This document shows positions 25,037-33,151 of a DNA stretch of 64,000 nucleotides, in pieces; positions within the stretch are counted from its first letter, which is position 1; the number at the start of each line of letters is the position of its first letter. The notes beneath the pieces are model-generated. The model made no database searches and had not been told where the DNA came from. It saw only the letters and a list, made by a program, of their open reading frames with translations. Made by a program: the position numbers and the translations under genes. Origin of the DNA: Marivirga harenae (lineage in GTDB: Bacteria; Bacteroidota; Bacteroidia; Cytophagales; Cyclobacteriaceae); contig NZ_CP130565.1 of assembly GCF_030534335.1 (NCBI RefSeq), forward strand, positions 517,501 to 581,500. Direction: 5' to 3'.

Positions 25037-25160
25037 ATAGGAGTCTGTCCTTCTACAGATCTCATAAATTGTAATTTCGCTGTATTTAATTCCCATTATT
25101 AGCTTTATTTGTGTAAAGCTATTTCAGGACAAGACAGTCCTTATTTAAATTTAACCGTAA

Positions 25161-25610
25161 TTATTTCCACTTATCAGATATTACTTGTACATTTTTATTT
25201 AACATTCTTAAGTTTTTAATTAAAATTTGAAAATCCATACCTGACGTAAAATAAAAAGATTTTTTCTTACCATTTGTAAGATAAATTTTTATGATTTCAA
25301 AACTCGATGGTGTATTATTAGAACCAAAATAAAAGTATTCTATATTATTTAATTCATATCTAAAATACAAAAACGGCAAAAAGTTATATTTTATCACTAT
25401 ATGAGACCTTCTTAATATCACCTCCTTAGCATCTAACAAACTAAATGGGATTAATAATATATTTATTAAAGTAAAGTATTCAAAAAATAATTCTCCTTGA
25501 TAAAATATAAAGAAAATTGCATTTGTAATAAGAATATACCAAACAGTATCACTAAATTTATCTTTATTACTTTTATAGAGCGTTTTATTGTTCAATATAT
25601 TCTTGGTCAT
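25161..25610 (-). CDS. Small membrane protein of unknown function, immunity-like position
   Basis: A 149-residue protein from MTKNILNNKTLYKSNKDKF. Two hydrophobic segments (VWYILITNAIFFIFYQ and FTLINILLIPFSLL) are followed by a soluble part with short beta strands (VILRRSHIVIKYNFLPFLYFRY, IEYFYFGSN, IIKIYLTNGKKKSFYF) resembling a bacterial PH-like fold. It overlaps the end of the upstream orphan gene tail by 26 bases, as coupled toxin-immunity pairs often do. The composition is markedly AT- and Lys/Asn-rich compared with neighbouring housekeeping genes. Immunity function is inference from position only. A longer start at 25694 is possible but less likely. Confidence 0.55.
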   Translation of the reverse strand: MTKNILNNKTLYKSNKDKFSDTVWYILITNAIFFIFYQGELFFEYFTLINILLIPFSLLDAKEVILRRSHIVIKYNFLPFLYFRYELNNIEYFYFGSNNTPSSFEIIKIYLTNGKKKSFYFTSGMDFQILIKNLRMLNKNVQVISDKWK

Positions 25611-25798
25611 TATTTTGGTACTTATTTTCTTTTGTCTTATTGTAAAAATCTTTCCCAACAATCCCGATTGAAATAGACTCCTTGACCTTATCAATTGGAG
25701 ATTTTGATTTACGAATTTTCTTTAAACTATTTCTTACAGAATATATCATTACACCAGTCTCAGTATAATCATAAACCTTTCCAGCATTTTCACCTCCG
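25585..25798 (-). pseudogene. Orphan C-terminal gene fragment cut at a transposon end
   Basis: An open frame of about 71 codons with no start of its own, entering from the left terminus of transposon copy 2 and ending at TAA (25585-25587). It reads GGENAGKVYDYTETGVMIYS, then a basic stretch (SLKKIRKSKSPIDKVKES), ending in NKYQNNDQEYIEQ. No family was recognised. The lack of a start and the exact junction with the element suggest the 3' remnant of a larger gene, possibly a secreted toxin C-terminus given the small membrane-protein gene that overlaps its end. Confidence 0.5.
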
Positions 25799-26228
25799 CT
25801 AGTCCTCGTTTGTAACGGGGATTCCTAAACTATGAGTTTTTAACTCCGAAAGCTAATTGGCACCAAAACAGCCCGTTCAGCATAATCCCTTGCTGAACTA
25901 TATACATATTCTTCTGCATGATCAACAATTAACGCCTATACAGGATTATGATGAATATAATCAACTCTTTCATTTTAGAATATTACAAAATATAAAGCAT
26001 TTTGATCTGCTATTTTATATCGGTCGCCAGACATAGTTTTGGTTGATTAAGTGTCTTTAGGTTAATGCTACAAAGAAATGGTTTTTTTGAAAAGCATCTA
26101 ATTTATTTCCAGAAATTATACTTTTGAGGCATTACAAATACTTCGTAATTTGTACAAAAATGTGCTCTTATCTTTATATAGCATTACAAATGCTTGGATT
26201 AGGCATCCTCGTTACAAACGAGGACGAG
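25799..26228 (-). mobile_element. Internally deleted REP-associated transposase element, copy 2
   Basis: A 430-bp copy of the same unit as 24608-25036, same orientation and same internal deletion junction (VIF, stop, NERVDYIHHNPV, stop). One end palindrome has a point change (AACGGGG in place of AACGAGG, near 25817). The conserved YIHHNPV is the C-terminal hallmark of REP-associated transposases. Its left terminus abuts the orphan fragment at 25585-25798. Confidence 0.82.
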
Positions 26229-26373
26229 ATGGGGGCTATTTACCATGTTTACATTATCGGTAATGACTGCAAGCACATTGCCCTGCCTACAGTGAGTGTA
26301 CTAAACAGCAATTAGCAAGGTTTTGCTTCGCTACTCGCGCTAGTGGGTGTGGGTATTTTAGTAGATACAGGTT

Positions 26374-26577
26374 TCATTTTTTTATCACTAAAAATACTAT
26401 CCAAAACAAAACGAATAAAAAAATCACCAGTTTTATTCTTTTCATTCTAATTTCATTCATCTTTTCCTGATCAACCTCTCTCTCTTTGTAGTATCGATTC
26501 ATTTCTTCGTTGGAAATTTCAGGGTAAGAAAACAAGTCATCAAAAAAATCCTTAATAAAATTTATTATTTTTCTCAT
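26374..26577 (-). CDS. Small membrane protein of unknown function, immunity-like position
   Basis: A 67-residue protein from MRKIINFIKDFFDDLFSYPE with an acidic-basic soluble N-terminus, a charged linker and one C-terminal membrane helix (LVIFLFVLFWIVFLVIKK). It starts four bases after the stop codon of an orphan gene tail. The arrangement copies that at 25161-25798: transposon end, headless tail, small membrane protein. Function is unknown; immunity-like is a positional guess. Confidence 0.5.
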   Translation of the reverse strand: MRKIINFIKDFFDDLFSYPEISNEEMNRYYKEREVDQEKMNEIRMKRIKLVIFLFVLFWIVFLVIKK

Positions 26578-26581
26578 TAAA

Positions 26582-26709
26582 TTAATACTTAACTGGTTGA
26601 GCATTATTAATTTCATTAATTACGGCATTAAAATCTTTTGTATCTTCTATACCAAAAGATAAATTAATGCTATTTCTATCTGCTTTATCCGTTAATTTAT
26701 CAGACCCCA
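26582..26709 (-). pseudogene. Orphan C-terminal gene fragment cut at a transposon end
   Basis: About 42 codons open from the left terminus of transposon copy 3 to TAA at 26582-26584, without a start: GSDKLTDKADRNSINLSFGI, ending AVINEINNAQPVKY. Not recognised. It is probably the 3' end of a gene whose front was lost when the element arrived or by recombination between elements. Confidence 0.45.
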
Positions 26710-27139
26710 CTAGTCCTCGTTTGTAACGAGGATTCCTAAACTATGAGTTTTTAACTCCGAAAGCTAATTGGCACCAAAACAGCCCGTCCAGCATAATCCC
26801 TTGCTGAACTATATACATATTCTTCTGCATGATCAACAATTAACGCCTATATAGGATTATGATGAATATAATCAACTCTTTCATTTTAGAATATTACAAA
26901 ATACATAGCATTTTGATCTGCTATTTTATATCGGTCGCCAGACATAATTTCGGTTGATTAATTGCCTTTTTGCTAATCCTACAAAGAAATGATTTTTTTG
27001 AAAAACAGCTACTTGATTTTGATAAATTATGCTTTTTATGCATTGCAAATGATTGATTATGTGTACCAGAATGTGGTATTGTCTCTGTATAGCATTACAA
27101 ATGCTTGAATTAGTCATCCTAGTTACAAACGAGGACGAG
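26710..27139 (-). mobile_element. Internally deleted REP-associated transposase element, copy 3
   Basis: A 430-bp copy of the same unit with the same orientation and deletion junction as copies 1 and 2. The right palindrome has one change (CCTAGTT in place of CCTCGTT, near 27121). The shared junction shows that all three copies descend from one already-deleted ancestor, so they multiplied or were duplicated after losing transposase function. Confidence 0.82.
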
Positions 27140-27194
27140 ACAGTGTTCTAAACAGCAAATAGCAAGCGTTTTGCTTCGCAATGCGCGCTAGTGG

Positions 27195-27209
27195 CGCGTT
27201 TGTAACGCG
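27195..27209. repeat. Variant REP palindrome
   Basis: CGCGTT-TGT-AACGCG preceded by CTAGTGG. It shares the CTAGT...CGTTTGTAACG frame with the element termini but has a different stem. The flank TTTTGCTTCGC..GCGCGCTAGTGG recurs at about 26322-26344 in degenerate form, where the palindrome is lost. Confidence 0.6.
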
Positions 27210-27292
27210 TGAAAATTCGCTTTCCTTGTATCGTCTTGAAATTTCTTAAACTCTCATAAGGATTAGCAGTTTAAGAAGGCATATACTAATTT

Positions 27293-27943
27293 ATGGTTAC
27301 AATATCTTTAATCCACTTCTCTAAAAACAAATACTGGGCATTTAAACAAATGCAATTATTACCTCCTCGATTATCTAAAACGGACGGATGCTCTTTTGCT
27401 AAATTATTGGGTACTGGTAGCGGTTTTGGATTTAGCCTATGGCCTGATTTTTCCACCTATGCTCTGTTGATGAAATGGGAATCTCCAGAAAATGCTGCCC
27501 ATTTTTTTGAACACTCAGAGCTTTTTGAAGAACTAGAAAATAAGTCAAACCATATCGAAACACATTTTTTAGAGTCCCTGGGAGCTCACGGGAGTTGGTA
27601 TGGAAAAAATCCATTCCATGAAAAAGCAGAATATAGTGGAGGAAAAATAGCCGTAATTACAAGAGCTAGAATCAACATTCATAAACTGCCGCGTTTTTGG
27701 CAGTTTGTCCCCAAAGCCAGCAAAGCCATTGAAAATGCAAATGGCTTAGTTTATACCAAAGGAATAGGAGAATGGCCTTTAATTGAGCAAGCGACCTTCA
27801 GTATTTGGGAAAATGAACAAGCCATGAAAAATTATGCTTACGCTGATATACATAAAGAAATCATAGGAAAAGTGAAAAAGGAAAATTGGTATAAAGAGGA
27901 ACTTTTTAGTCGATTTAATTACCTTAAGTCCATTAAACACTAA
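27293..27943 (+). CDS. Spheroidene monooxygenase (CrtA)-like protein
   Basis: A 216-residue protein resembling the CrtA family: FAKLLGTGSGFGFSLWPDFSTYALLMKWES near the N-terminus and LPRFWQFVPKASKAIENANG...YTKGIGEWPLIEQATFSIWEN in the second half. The two halves suggest a tandem ferredoxin-like (dimeric alpha-beta barrel) fold. CrtA oxygenates acyclic carotenoids in phototrophs; Bacteroidota homologues are widespread, and their substrate is not established. No other carotenoid gene is in the window. It is the first gene of a pair with the lipoprotein 55 bases downstream. Confidence 0.8.
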   Translation: MVTISLIHFSKNKYWAFKQMQLLPPRLSKTDGCSFAKLLGTGSGFGFSLWPDFSTYALLMKWESPENAAHFFEHSELFEELENKSNHIETHFLESLGAHGSWYGKNPFHEKAEYSGGKIAVITRARINIHKLPRFWQFVPKASKAIENANGLVYTKGIGEWPLIEQATFSIWENEQAMKNYAYADIHKEIIGKVKKENWYKEELFSRFNYLKSIKH

Positions 27944-27998
27944 CACGAGAAGCTACTATCCGTTATCAATGCATACTAACTCAAATCATCTTAGCATG

Positions 27999-28904
27999 AG
28001 AAATATCTTAATCATTTCCTTTCTTTTTGTTCTATTTCAAGCATGTGGACAGAAAAATGAAAAAGTTACAACAGAGAAAATCAATTTTTCTCTATCTGAA
28101 AAATTTGGCGACTATTGGTATCAAGGAAAAGCAGAATTATCATCCTATGATTTGGAACAAGTTCGCTATGGGCAAAAAAGAGATGGAGAAGCTGTACTGA
28201 TTTTTGTTACTGAAGATTTCTCTAAAAGTAAGCAAGTGAAATTGGATAATCCTTCTGCAAATCCTGAAGATGCAGAAAAAGTCTTGAAACTCAATTTCAC
28301 CAAAAAATTTAATACGGGCATTTATCCATATTCGATGATGACTTCGGTCTTCGCTCCTGTATATCCCAAAACAGATTTACACGCGAGGAAAATAACTACC
28401 TCCGTACAGGAATGGTGCGGTCATGTATTTATGCAACTCAACAATGAAGAGGACAAGTACAATCTTTTTAGCAGATCATATTTTGAAAGCGAAGGCGATA
28501 TTGACATGAGCTTGGATAAAATCTGGCTCGAAGACGAATTATGGACCTTACTCCGCTTAGACCCTTCTCTAATACCTACCGGGGAAGTACAACTTTTGCC
28601 TTCTACACAGTATTTAAGACTCAAGCACAAAGAATCAAAACCCTACACATCTCAGATTACAATTATTGAAAAGGACACTGTTAATGAGCTGAAAATTGAA
28701 ATCCCTGAGTTAAAGCGAAAAGTATCGATTATTTATCAGAATCAGCACCCCTATCAAATTGAAAGCTGGAAAGAAAGCTATCCTGAAGGAGGAGAAATCA
28801 TGACAACTTCCGCCAAGCTAAAAAAACGAATAATGTTAGACTACTGGAATCGCAATGGTATGAAAGACAGTGTGTACAGGGAAGAATTACAGTTAGGTTT
28901 TTAA
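27999..28904 (+). CDS. Conserved lipoprotein, unknown function
   Basis: A 301-residue protein from MRNILIISFLFVLFQACGQK, whose lipobox FQAC gives a lipid-anchored Cys; an in-frame ATG ten codons earlier (27969) would spoil the signal sequence. The mature domain (FSLSEKFGDYWYQGKAELSSYDLEQVRYGQKRDGEAVLIFVTEDFS) resembles Bacteroidota proteins that databases often label 'septum formation inhibitor Maf', a label not supported by any Maf motif here. Follows the CrtA-like gene in the same direction. Confidence 0.75.
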   Translation, partial: RNILIISFLFVLFQACGQKNEKVTTEKINFSLSEKFGDYWYQGKAELSSYDLEQVRYGQKRDGEAVLIFVTEDFSKSKQVKLDNPSANPEDAEKVLKLNFTKKFNTGIYPYSMMTSVFAPVYPKTDLHARKITTSVQEWCGHVFMQLNNEEDKYNLFSRSYFESEGDIDMSLDKIWLEDELWTLLRLDPSLIPTGEVQLLPSTQYLRLKHKESKPYTSQITIIEKDTVNELKIEIPELKRKVSIIYQNQHPYQIESWKESYPEGGEIMTTSAKLKKRIMLDYWNRNGMKDSVYREELQLGF

Positions 28905-29114
28905 AATTGCCCAAAGCTCTAAACCTTGGAATAGTTTAAAAATCTTAATACTTACATATGAATTCCACTTTAGCGTTGCCTGACCAACGCCCATCTCTTC
29001 CATTTCCTTGTACAGTTCAATGCGTGCACCCAATTGAACTATAGCTATTTGCTACTAGTTTGTGGCTTGGTAGTTCATGAATAAAAAAAAATTATATTTT
29101 ACTTCCAATTTCCT

Positions 29115-30287
29115 TTATTTTGAAGCTTTTAGTGCTTGTTCAAAATCTTCAATGATATCATTTACATTTTCCAAACCGACTGAAAGCCGAATTAAACCAT
29201 CTGCGATTCTCACCCTGTGCCGTTCTTCTTCACTCAGTTTGCTATGAGTAGTGGAAGCTGGATGCGTAACTATCGTTCGCGTATCTCCCAGATTTGAAGT
29301 AACCGAAAGCATTTGCAGATTATTGACAAATTTGCTGCATCGTTCCCCTCCCCCTTTCACAATGAAAGTGAGAATACCGCCTCCTTTTAGCATCTGTTTT
29401 TTGGCTAAATCAAACTGAGGATGCGATTTCAAGAAGGGGTATTTCACGCTTTCCAATTCGGTATGTCCTTCCAAATATTCCGCAATTTTCAAGGCACTTT
29501 CGCAATGCCTGTCCATGCGCACCGCCAGAGTTTCCAAACTTTTGGAAAGTACCCAAGCATTAAAAGGCGAAATAGCCGGCCCCGTATGGCGACTGAAAAA
29601 GCGTACATCTTTGATTAATTCTTTAGAGCCCAGAATCAGACCACCTAATACTCTTCCTTGTCCATCAATAAATTTGGTGGCACTATGAGAGACAATATGA
29701 GCACCCCATTTGGCTGGTCGTTGCAAATAGGGAGTGGCAAAGCAATTGTCTACCACTAAAATCAGATTGTGTGCTTCCGCCAATTTCCCCAACCATTCCA
29801 GATCAATGATTTCCAATCCGGGATTGGAAGGCGTTTCCACAAAAATCATTTTGGTTTCCGGCTTAATTAAGCTTTCCCATTCATGTGTTCTGCTGATATC
29901 CGCATAAGTATGAGAAATACCCCATTTCGGAAAAATTTGTGTCAATAGTTGATGCGTAGAGCCAAATAATGACCTAGCCGCCAAAATATGATCGCCTTGT
30001 TGGAGCAATGCAGCCATGCTTCCAAACATAGCTGCCATTCCAGTTGCCGTGGCAAAACCATCTTCTAAGCCTTCTAAACGAGCCATTTTATCAATCAACT
30101 CTGAACTATTGGGATTAGAAAAGCGAGAATAAATATTACCTTCCTCCTCATCATTGAATAAGGCCTTTGCCTGTTCGGCATTTTCAAAAGTGAAGGAAGA
30201 AGTCAAATAAAGCGGCACAGCATGCTCTCTGTTGCCACTTTGGGCAGCCTGGGTACAGATAGCCTGGGTTTCGAAATGTTGAGACAT
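29115..30287 (-). CDS. metZ: PLP-dependent O-succinylhomoserine (or O-acetylhomoserine) sulfhydrylase
   Basis: A 390-residue Cys/Met-metabolism enzyme. The PLP lysine is Lys205 in SHSATKFIDGQG; the phosphate-binding ATGMAAMFGSM and the ETPSNPGLEIIDL motif are also present. It forms homocysteine from activated homoserine and sulfide, ahead of methionine. Gamma-synthase or gamma-lyase activity cannot be excluded from sequence. The SAM-I riboswitch and Cys-rich small ORF in its 400-nt leader strongly support a methionine/cysteine-regulated sulfur-assimilation role. Confidence 0.9.
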   Translation of the reverse strand: MSQHFETQAICTQAAQSGNREHAVPLYLTSSFTFENAEQAKALFNDEEEGNIYSRFSNPNSSELIDKMARLEGLEDGFATATGMAAMFGSMAALLQQGDHILAARSLFGSTHQLLTQIFPKWGISHTYADISRTHEWESLIKPETKMIFVETPSNPGLEIIDLEWLGKLAEAHNLILVVDNCFATPYLQRPAKWGAHIVSHSATKFIDGQGRVLGGLILGSKELIKDVRFFSRHTGPAISPFNAWVLSKSLETLAVRMDRHCESALKIAEYLEGHTELESVKYPFLKSHPQFDLAKKQMLKGGGILTFIVKGGGERCSKFVNNLQMLSVTSNLGDTRTIVTHPASTTHSKLSEEERHRVRIADGLIRLSVGLENVNDIIEDFEQALKASK

Positions 30288-30431
30288 AAAAATATTGGTT
30301 ATTGTTTTCCCTTGAAGGGATATAAAATTTGAAAAATTGATTTTGAAATGCTTTAAGAGTGCGTATTGAAACTGCCCAAGATTATAATCCTGTACAAATT
30401 GTACTGATTACCTAAAAGCTAAAATTGGAAA

Positions 30432-30560
30432 TCAACAGCAATTGCTACAACAGCAAATGCTCATTTGATTAGTTGATTGAGAAATAGCCATGAATTCCAA
30501 TGATCGATCGTTCAAATCAATTTGGAGATTGTGCGAAATGTAAATTTTCTGTTTGTTCAT
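30432..30560 (-). CDS. 42-residue upstream ORF ending in a cysteine run
   Basis: ATG at 30560, TGA at 30432-30434. The product begins MNKQKIYISHNLQIDLND and ends SICCCSNCC, five Cys in the last seven residues. It starts 12 nt after the 3' strand of the SAM aptamer P1 and ends 144 nt before the metZ start. A short ORF with clustered Cys codons in a sulfur-gene leader suggests a cysteine-sensing leader peptide; a small metal-binding protein is the alternative. Small hairpins (GTACAA/TTGTAC at 30392-30404) follow. No homologues could be checked. Confidence 0.55.
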   Translation of the reverse strand: MNKQKIYISHNLQIDLNDRSLEFMAISQSTNQMSICCCSNCC

Positions 30561-30571
30561 TGTTTTACCGT

Positions 30572-30671
30572 TTTATATTTCCCTTCGTTGGGCAGGAATT
30601 GGCACCTTTCCAAATTGCTTGGGGGTTGCCAGAGGGTCAACGAGCCTGTTCTCTCACCTCATCTATATAAA
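30572..30671 (-). ncRNA. SAM-I (S-box) riboswitch aptamer
   Basis: On the minus strand the S-box signatures are present in order: GAGGTGAGAGAACAGGC, then GACCCTCTGGCAACC, then AAGGTGCCAATTCCTGCCC. P1 is TTTATAT (30665-30671) with ATATAAA (30572-30578). The aptamer is in the 5' leader of metZ. SAM binding should lower expression. The expression platform is not obvious: no T-run terminator follows P1, and the Cys-rich ORF begins almost at once. Confidence 0.9.
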
Positions 30672-30695
30672 TCGATCGAAACCGATATGATGGAT

Positions 30696-30727
30696 CAAAT
30701 ATAGAAACTTGATTTTGACTTAAACAA
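30696..30727 (-). promoter_or_regulatory. Bacteroidota-type promoter of the metZ leader
   Basis: TTG (30725-30727) lies 21 bases before TATATTTG (30696-30703) on the minus strand. Transcription should begin near 30689, about 18 nt before the aptamer, so the transcript carries riboswitch, Cys-rich ORF and metZ. Confidence 0.65.
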
Positions 30728-30958
30728 GTATGTTTCGAAATATTTTTACTGAAGCGCGCCTTTTAATTTTGTAAGCTATTAAAAAACAGCCTTCTAACAT
30801 GCTGATGTAGGTATAATTACAGCACGAAATGGGGAGGTCACACTTGCCGGATAATCAAGGAAATACTACAGAGTAGCTCGATTGAAAATTCATTTTTTCT
30901 ATTTTTACAATTCTATAATTCGATTTATTGCATTATAGCCCCAGTTAAAAAGCAGTAT

Positions 30959-31789
30959 ATGAGACATATATTTTATAGCATTCTACTTTTTTTAATAGCT
31001 CACTTATCATGTGGTCAAACAATACCTGAGAAAATGAGTGAAACTGATTTCACAATAGGTAAGATCGTTAGTATCAATTCAAAAATTTTGAATGAAACCA
31101 GAACCCTAAATATTTACCTACCTTCCAATTATCAAGCTGATAGTTCAAAAGAATATCCCGTGATTTATTTGCTGGATGGCTCTAGAGATGAAGATTTTAT
31201 TCATATTTCAGGACTTGTTCAATTTGGATCCTTTCCCTGGATTAATATGATACCAGAATCCATTGTGGTAGGCATTGCAAATATTGATAGAAAAAGAGAT
31301 TTCACATATCCTTCTGAAAATAAACTAGACCAAAAAGAATTCCCCACCTCTGGAAAATCAGAAAAATTCACAAGCTTTTTGGAAAAGGAACTTCAACCAT
31401 TTATTGACTCAGTCTATCGGACAAAATCAAGCAAAACGATAATTGGACAATCTTTAGGGGGACTGTTAGCCACTGAAATATTATTTAAAAAACCTGAACT
31501 TTTCGATATCTACATAATTGTCAGTCCGAGTTTGTGGTGGGATAATGAAAATCTTTTGGAAAGTGATCCAAAATGCTACGGTTCCACAAAATCAATCTAT
31601 GTGGCAGTAGGAAAGGAAGGTGAAGTAATGGAACGTACTGCTAAAGAATTATTTGAAAAATTAATAAAAAACAAAAATCAGAACACGCAGCTGTACTTCG
31701 ATTTTTTAGAAGATAAAACCCATGGTGATGCGCTACACATTGCAGTGTACAATGCGTTTGAAAAAATATTTGAATCGAAAAATGATTAA
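30959..31789 (+). CDS. Secreted alpha/beta-hydrolase esterase (putative esterase / EstD-IroE type)
   Basis: A 276-residue protein. The first 20 residues form a signal sequence ending HLSCGQ, possibly a relaxed lipobox. The fold is shown by LNIYLPSNYQADSSKEYPVIYLLDG and the nucleophile elbow GQSLGG (Ser165). The acid and His are likely in the last third (His in KTHGDALH). Family members (PF00756-like) hydrolyse esters or siderophores; the substrate is not predictable. Transcribed alone. Confidence 0.85.
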   Translation: MRHIFYSILLFLIAHLSCGQTIPEKMSETDFTIGKIVSINSKILNETRTLNIYLPSNYQADSSKEYPVIYLLDGSRDEDFIHISGLVQFGSFPWINMIPESIVVGIANIDRKRDFTYPSENKLDQKEFPTSGKSEKFTSFLEKELQPFIDSVYRTKSSKTIIGQSLGGLLATEILFKKPELFDIYIIVSPSLWWDNENLLESDPKCYGSTKSIYVAVGKEGEVMERTAKELFEKLIKNKNQNTQLYFDFLEDKTHGDALHIAVYNAFEKIFESKND

Positions 31790-31903
31790 AAATAGGTGCG
31801 TAATATTTTTCAGAAGCAGTGGCTGGCAACATTCTAATCAGCTACCTTTAACACGAGAAGTGAAGCTATAGCAGTCAGGGCATTCTTCTTACAAAAAGAA
31901 AAG

Positions 31904-33151
31904 CTAAACGGCCGCAGCAGCCTGCAAAAGCAACCCACAAATATAAGCCGCATAAGTACCCAAAGCATAACCAAGCACTGCCAGCAATACTCCAACAGGA
32001 GCTAAGCTAGGATGAAATGCACCAGCTACAATTGGCGCTGAAGCTGCGCCTCCTACATTAGCCTGGCTTCCAACTGCCACGAAAAAATAAGGGGCTTTAA
32101 TTATTTTTGCTACACCTAATAATACAATCACATGCACTGCCATCCAAATTAGACCTACCATAAAGAAACCTGGATTATCAAAAATAGCCGTCACATCCAT
32201 TAACATTCCTATGGAAGCTACCAACACGTAAATCATCACACTTCCCAAGCGTGAGGCTCCTACACCTTCCAGTTTTCTGGCTTTGGTAAAAGATAAACTT
32301 AAGCCAATGGTAGTAGCAATGACCACCAACCAAAAGAATGAAGAAGTTAAACTGAATTTTTCTAATTGAGGAGCCATTTCTCCTATCCAAGGAGCGATCA
32401 AATCTGCTCCAAAGTGGGCGATTGCAGTAGCTCCGAAACCAACTCCTAATACCGTCATCACTTCTGCTAAAGTAGGTATTTTCATAATGGAAGCTTGATA
32501 CTTCTCTATGCCTTGTTTCACTTCCTCAATTGACGAAGCATCTGCCTTTAAACGTTTATCGAGCTTTTTAGAAATTCCCACACCGTAAAGTAAAAAAGCC
32601 ATCCAGATATTAGCAACTATAACATCTACGGTAATCATGGTAGCAAATAAATCTTCACTGGCTCCAAATGTTTCAAACATAGCCGCTTGATTAGCCCCTC
32701 CACCAATCCAACTACCGGCAATAGTAGCCATTCCTCGCCAAACGGCTTCCGGCCCCACTCCTCCTACTATATCGGGGGCAAAAGAAGAAACAATTAAAAT
32801 CGAAAGTGGGCCACCGATTACAATCCCGGTGGTTCCAGCTAAAAACATGATAATGGCTTTTTTTCCTAATCTGGCAATCGCCTTAAGATCAATACTTAGT
32901 GTCAATAAAACCAAAGCTGTAGGCAATAGATAGCGAGATGACATAAAATAAAGATTGGATTCATCCCCCGAAATGATTCCAAAAGTATTGAAGAGAGAAG
33001 GAATAAAATAACAAAGTAGAACGGATGGTACAAAACGATAAAATTTTTGCCAGCCAGTTTTTTTGCTTGAAGCAGTGATGAAAACAGCTGCTAATATTAA
33101 CAATAGCAAGCCCAAAACTACGGCATCATTGGTGATCAGTGGTTTTTCCAT
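31904..33151 (-). CDS. DUF819 family multi-pass membrane protein
   Basis: A 415-residue integral membrane protein with about ten helices, arranged as two halves separated by a charged loop (KKLDKRLKADASSIEEVKQGIEK, about residues 195-217). Conserved glycine-rich segments (IAGSWIGGGANQAAM and VGSQANVGGAASAPIVAG) mark the DUF819 family and look like ion- or substrate-binding loops. Function is unknown; the two-half layout suggests a transporter. The start shares one base with the stop of the NUDIX gene (TAATG), so they are translationally coupled. Confidence 0.87.
   Translation of the reverse strand: MEKPLITNDAVVLGLLLLILAAVFITASSKKTGWQKFYRFVPSVLLCYFIPSLFNTFGIISGDESNLYFMSSRYLLPTALVLLTLSIDLKAIARLGKKAIIMFLAGTTGIVIGGPLSILIVSSFAPDIVGGVGPEAVWRGMATIAGSWIGGGANQAAMFETFGASEDLFATMITVDVIVANIWMAFLLYGVGISKKLDKRLKADASSIEEVKQGIEKYQASIMKIPTLAEVMTVLGVGFGATAIAHFGADLIAPWIGEMAPQLEKFSLTSSFFWLVVIATTIGLSLSFTKARKLEGVGASRLGSVMIYVLVASIGMLMDVTAIFDNPGFFMVGLIWMAVHVIVLLGVAKIIKAPYFFVAVGSQANVGGAASAPIVAGAFHPSLAPVGVLLAVLGYALGTYAAYICGLLLQAAAAV

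Noticed and set aside
26124-26315. Plus-strand ORF overlapping the right end of transposon copy 2
   Set aside because: It consists mainly of element end sequence read antisense; no protein-like features.
26926-27117. Minus-strand ORF of 63 codons inside transposon copy 3
   Set aside because: It runs through the end palindrome and the transposase 5' flank in the wrong frame relative to the recognised transposase remnant.
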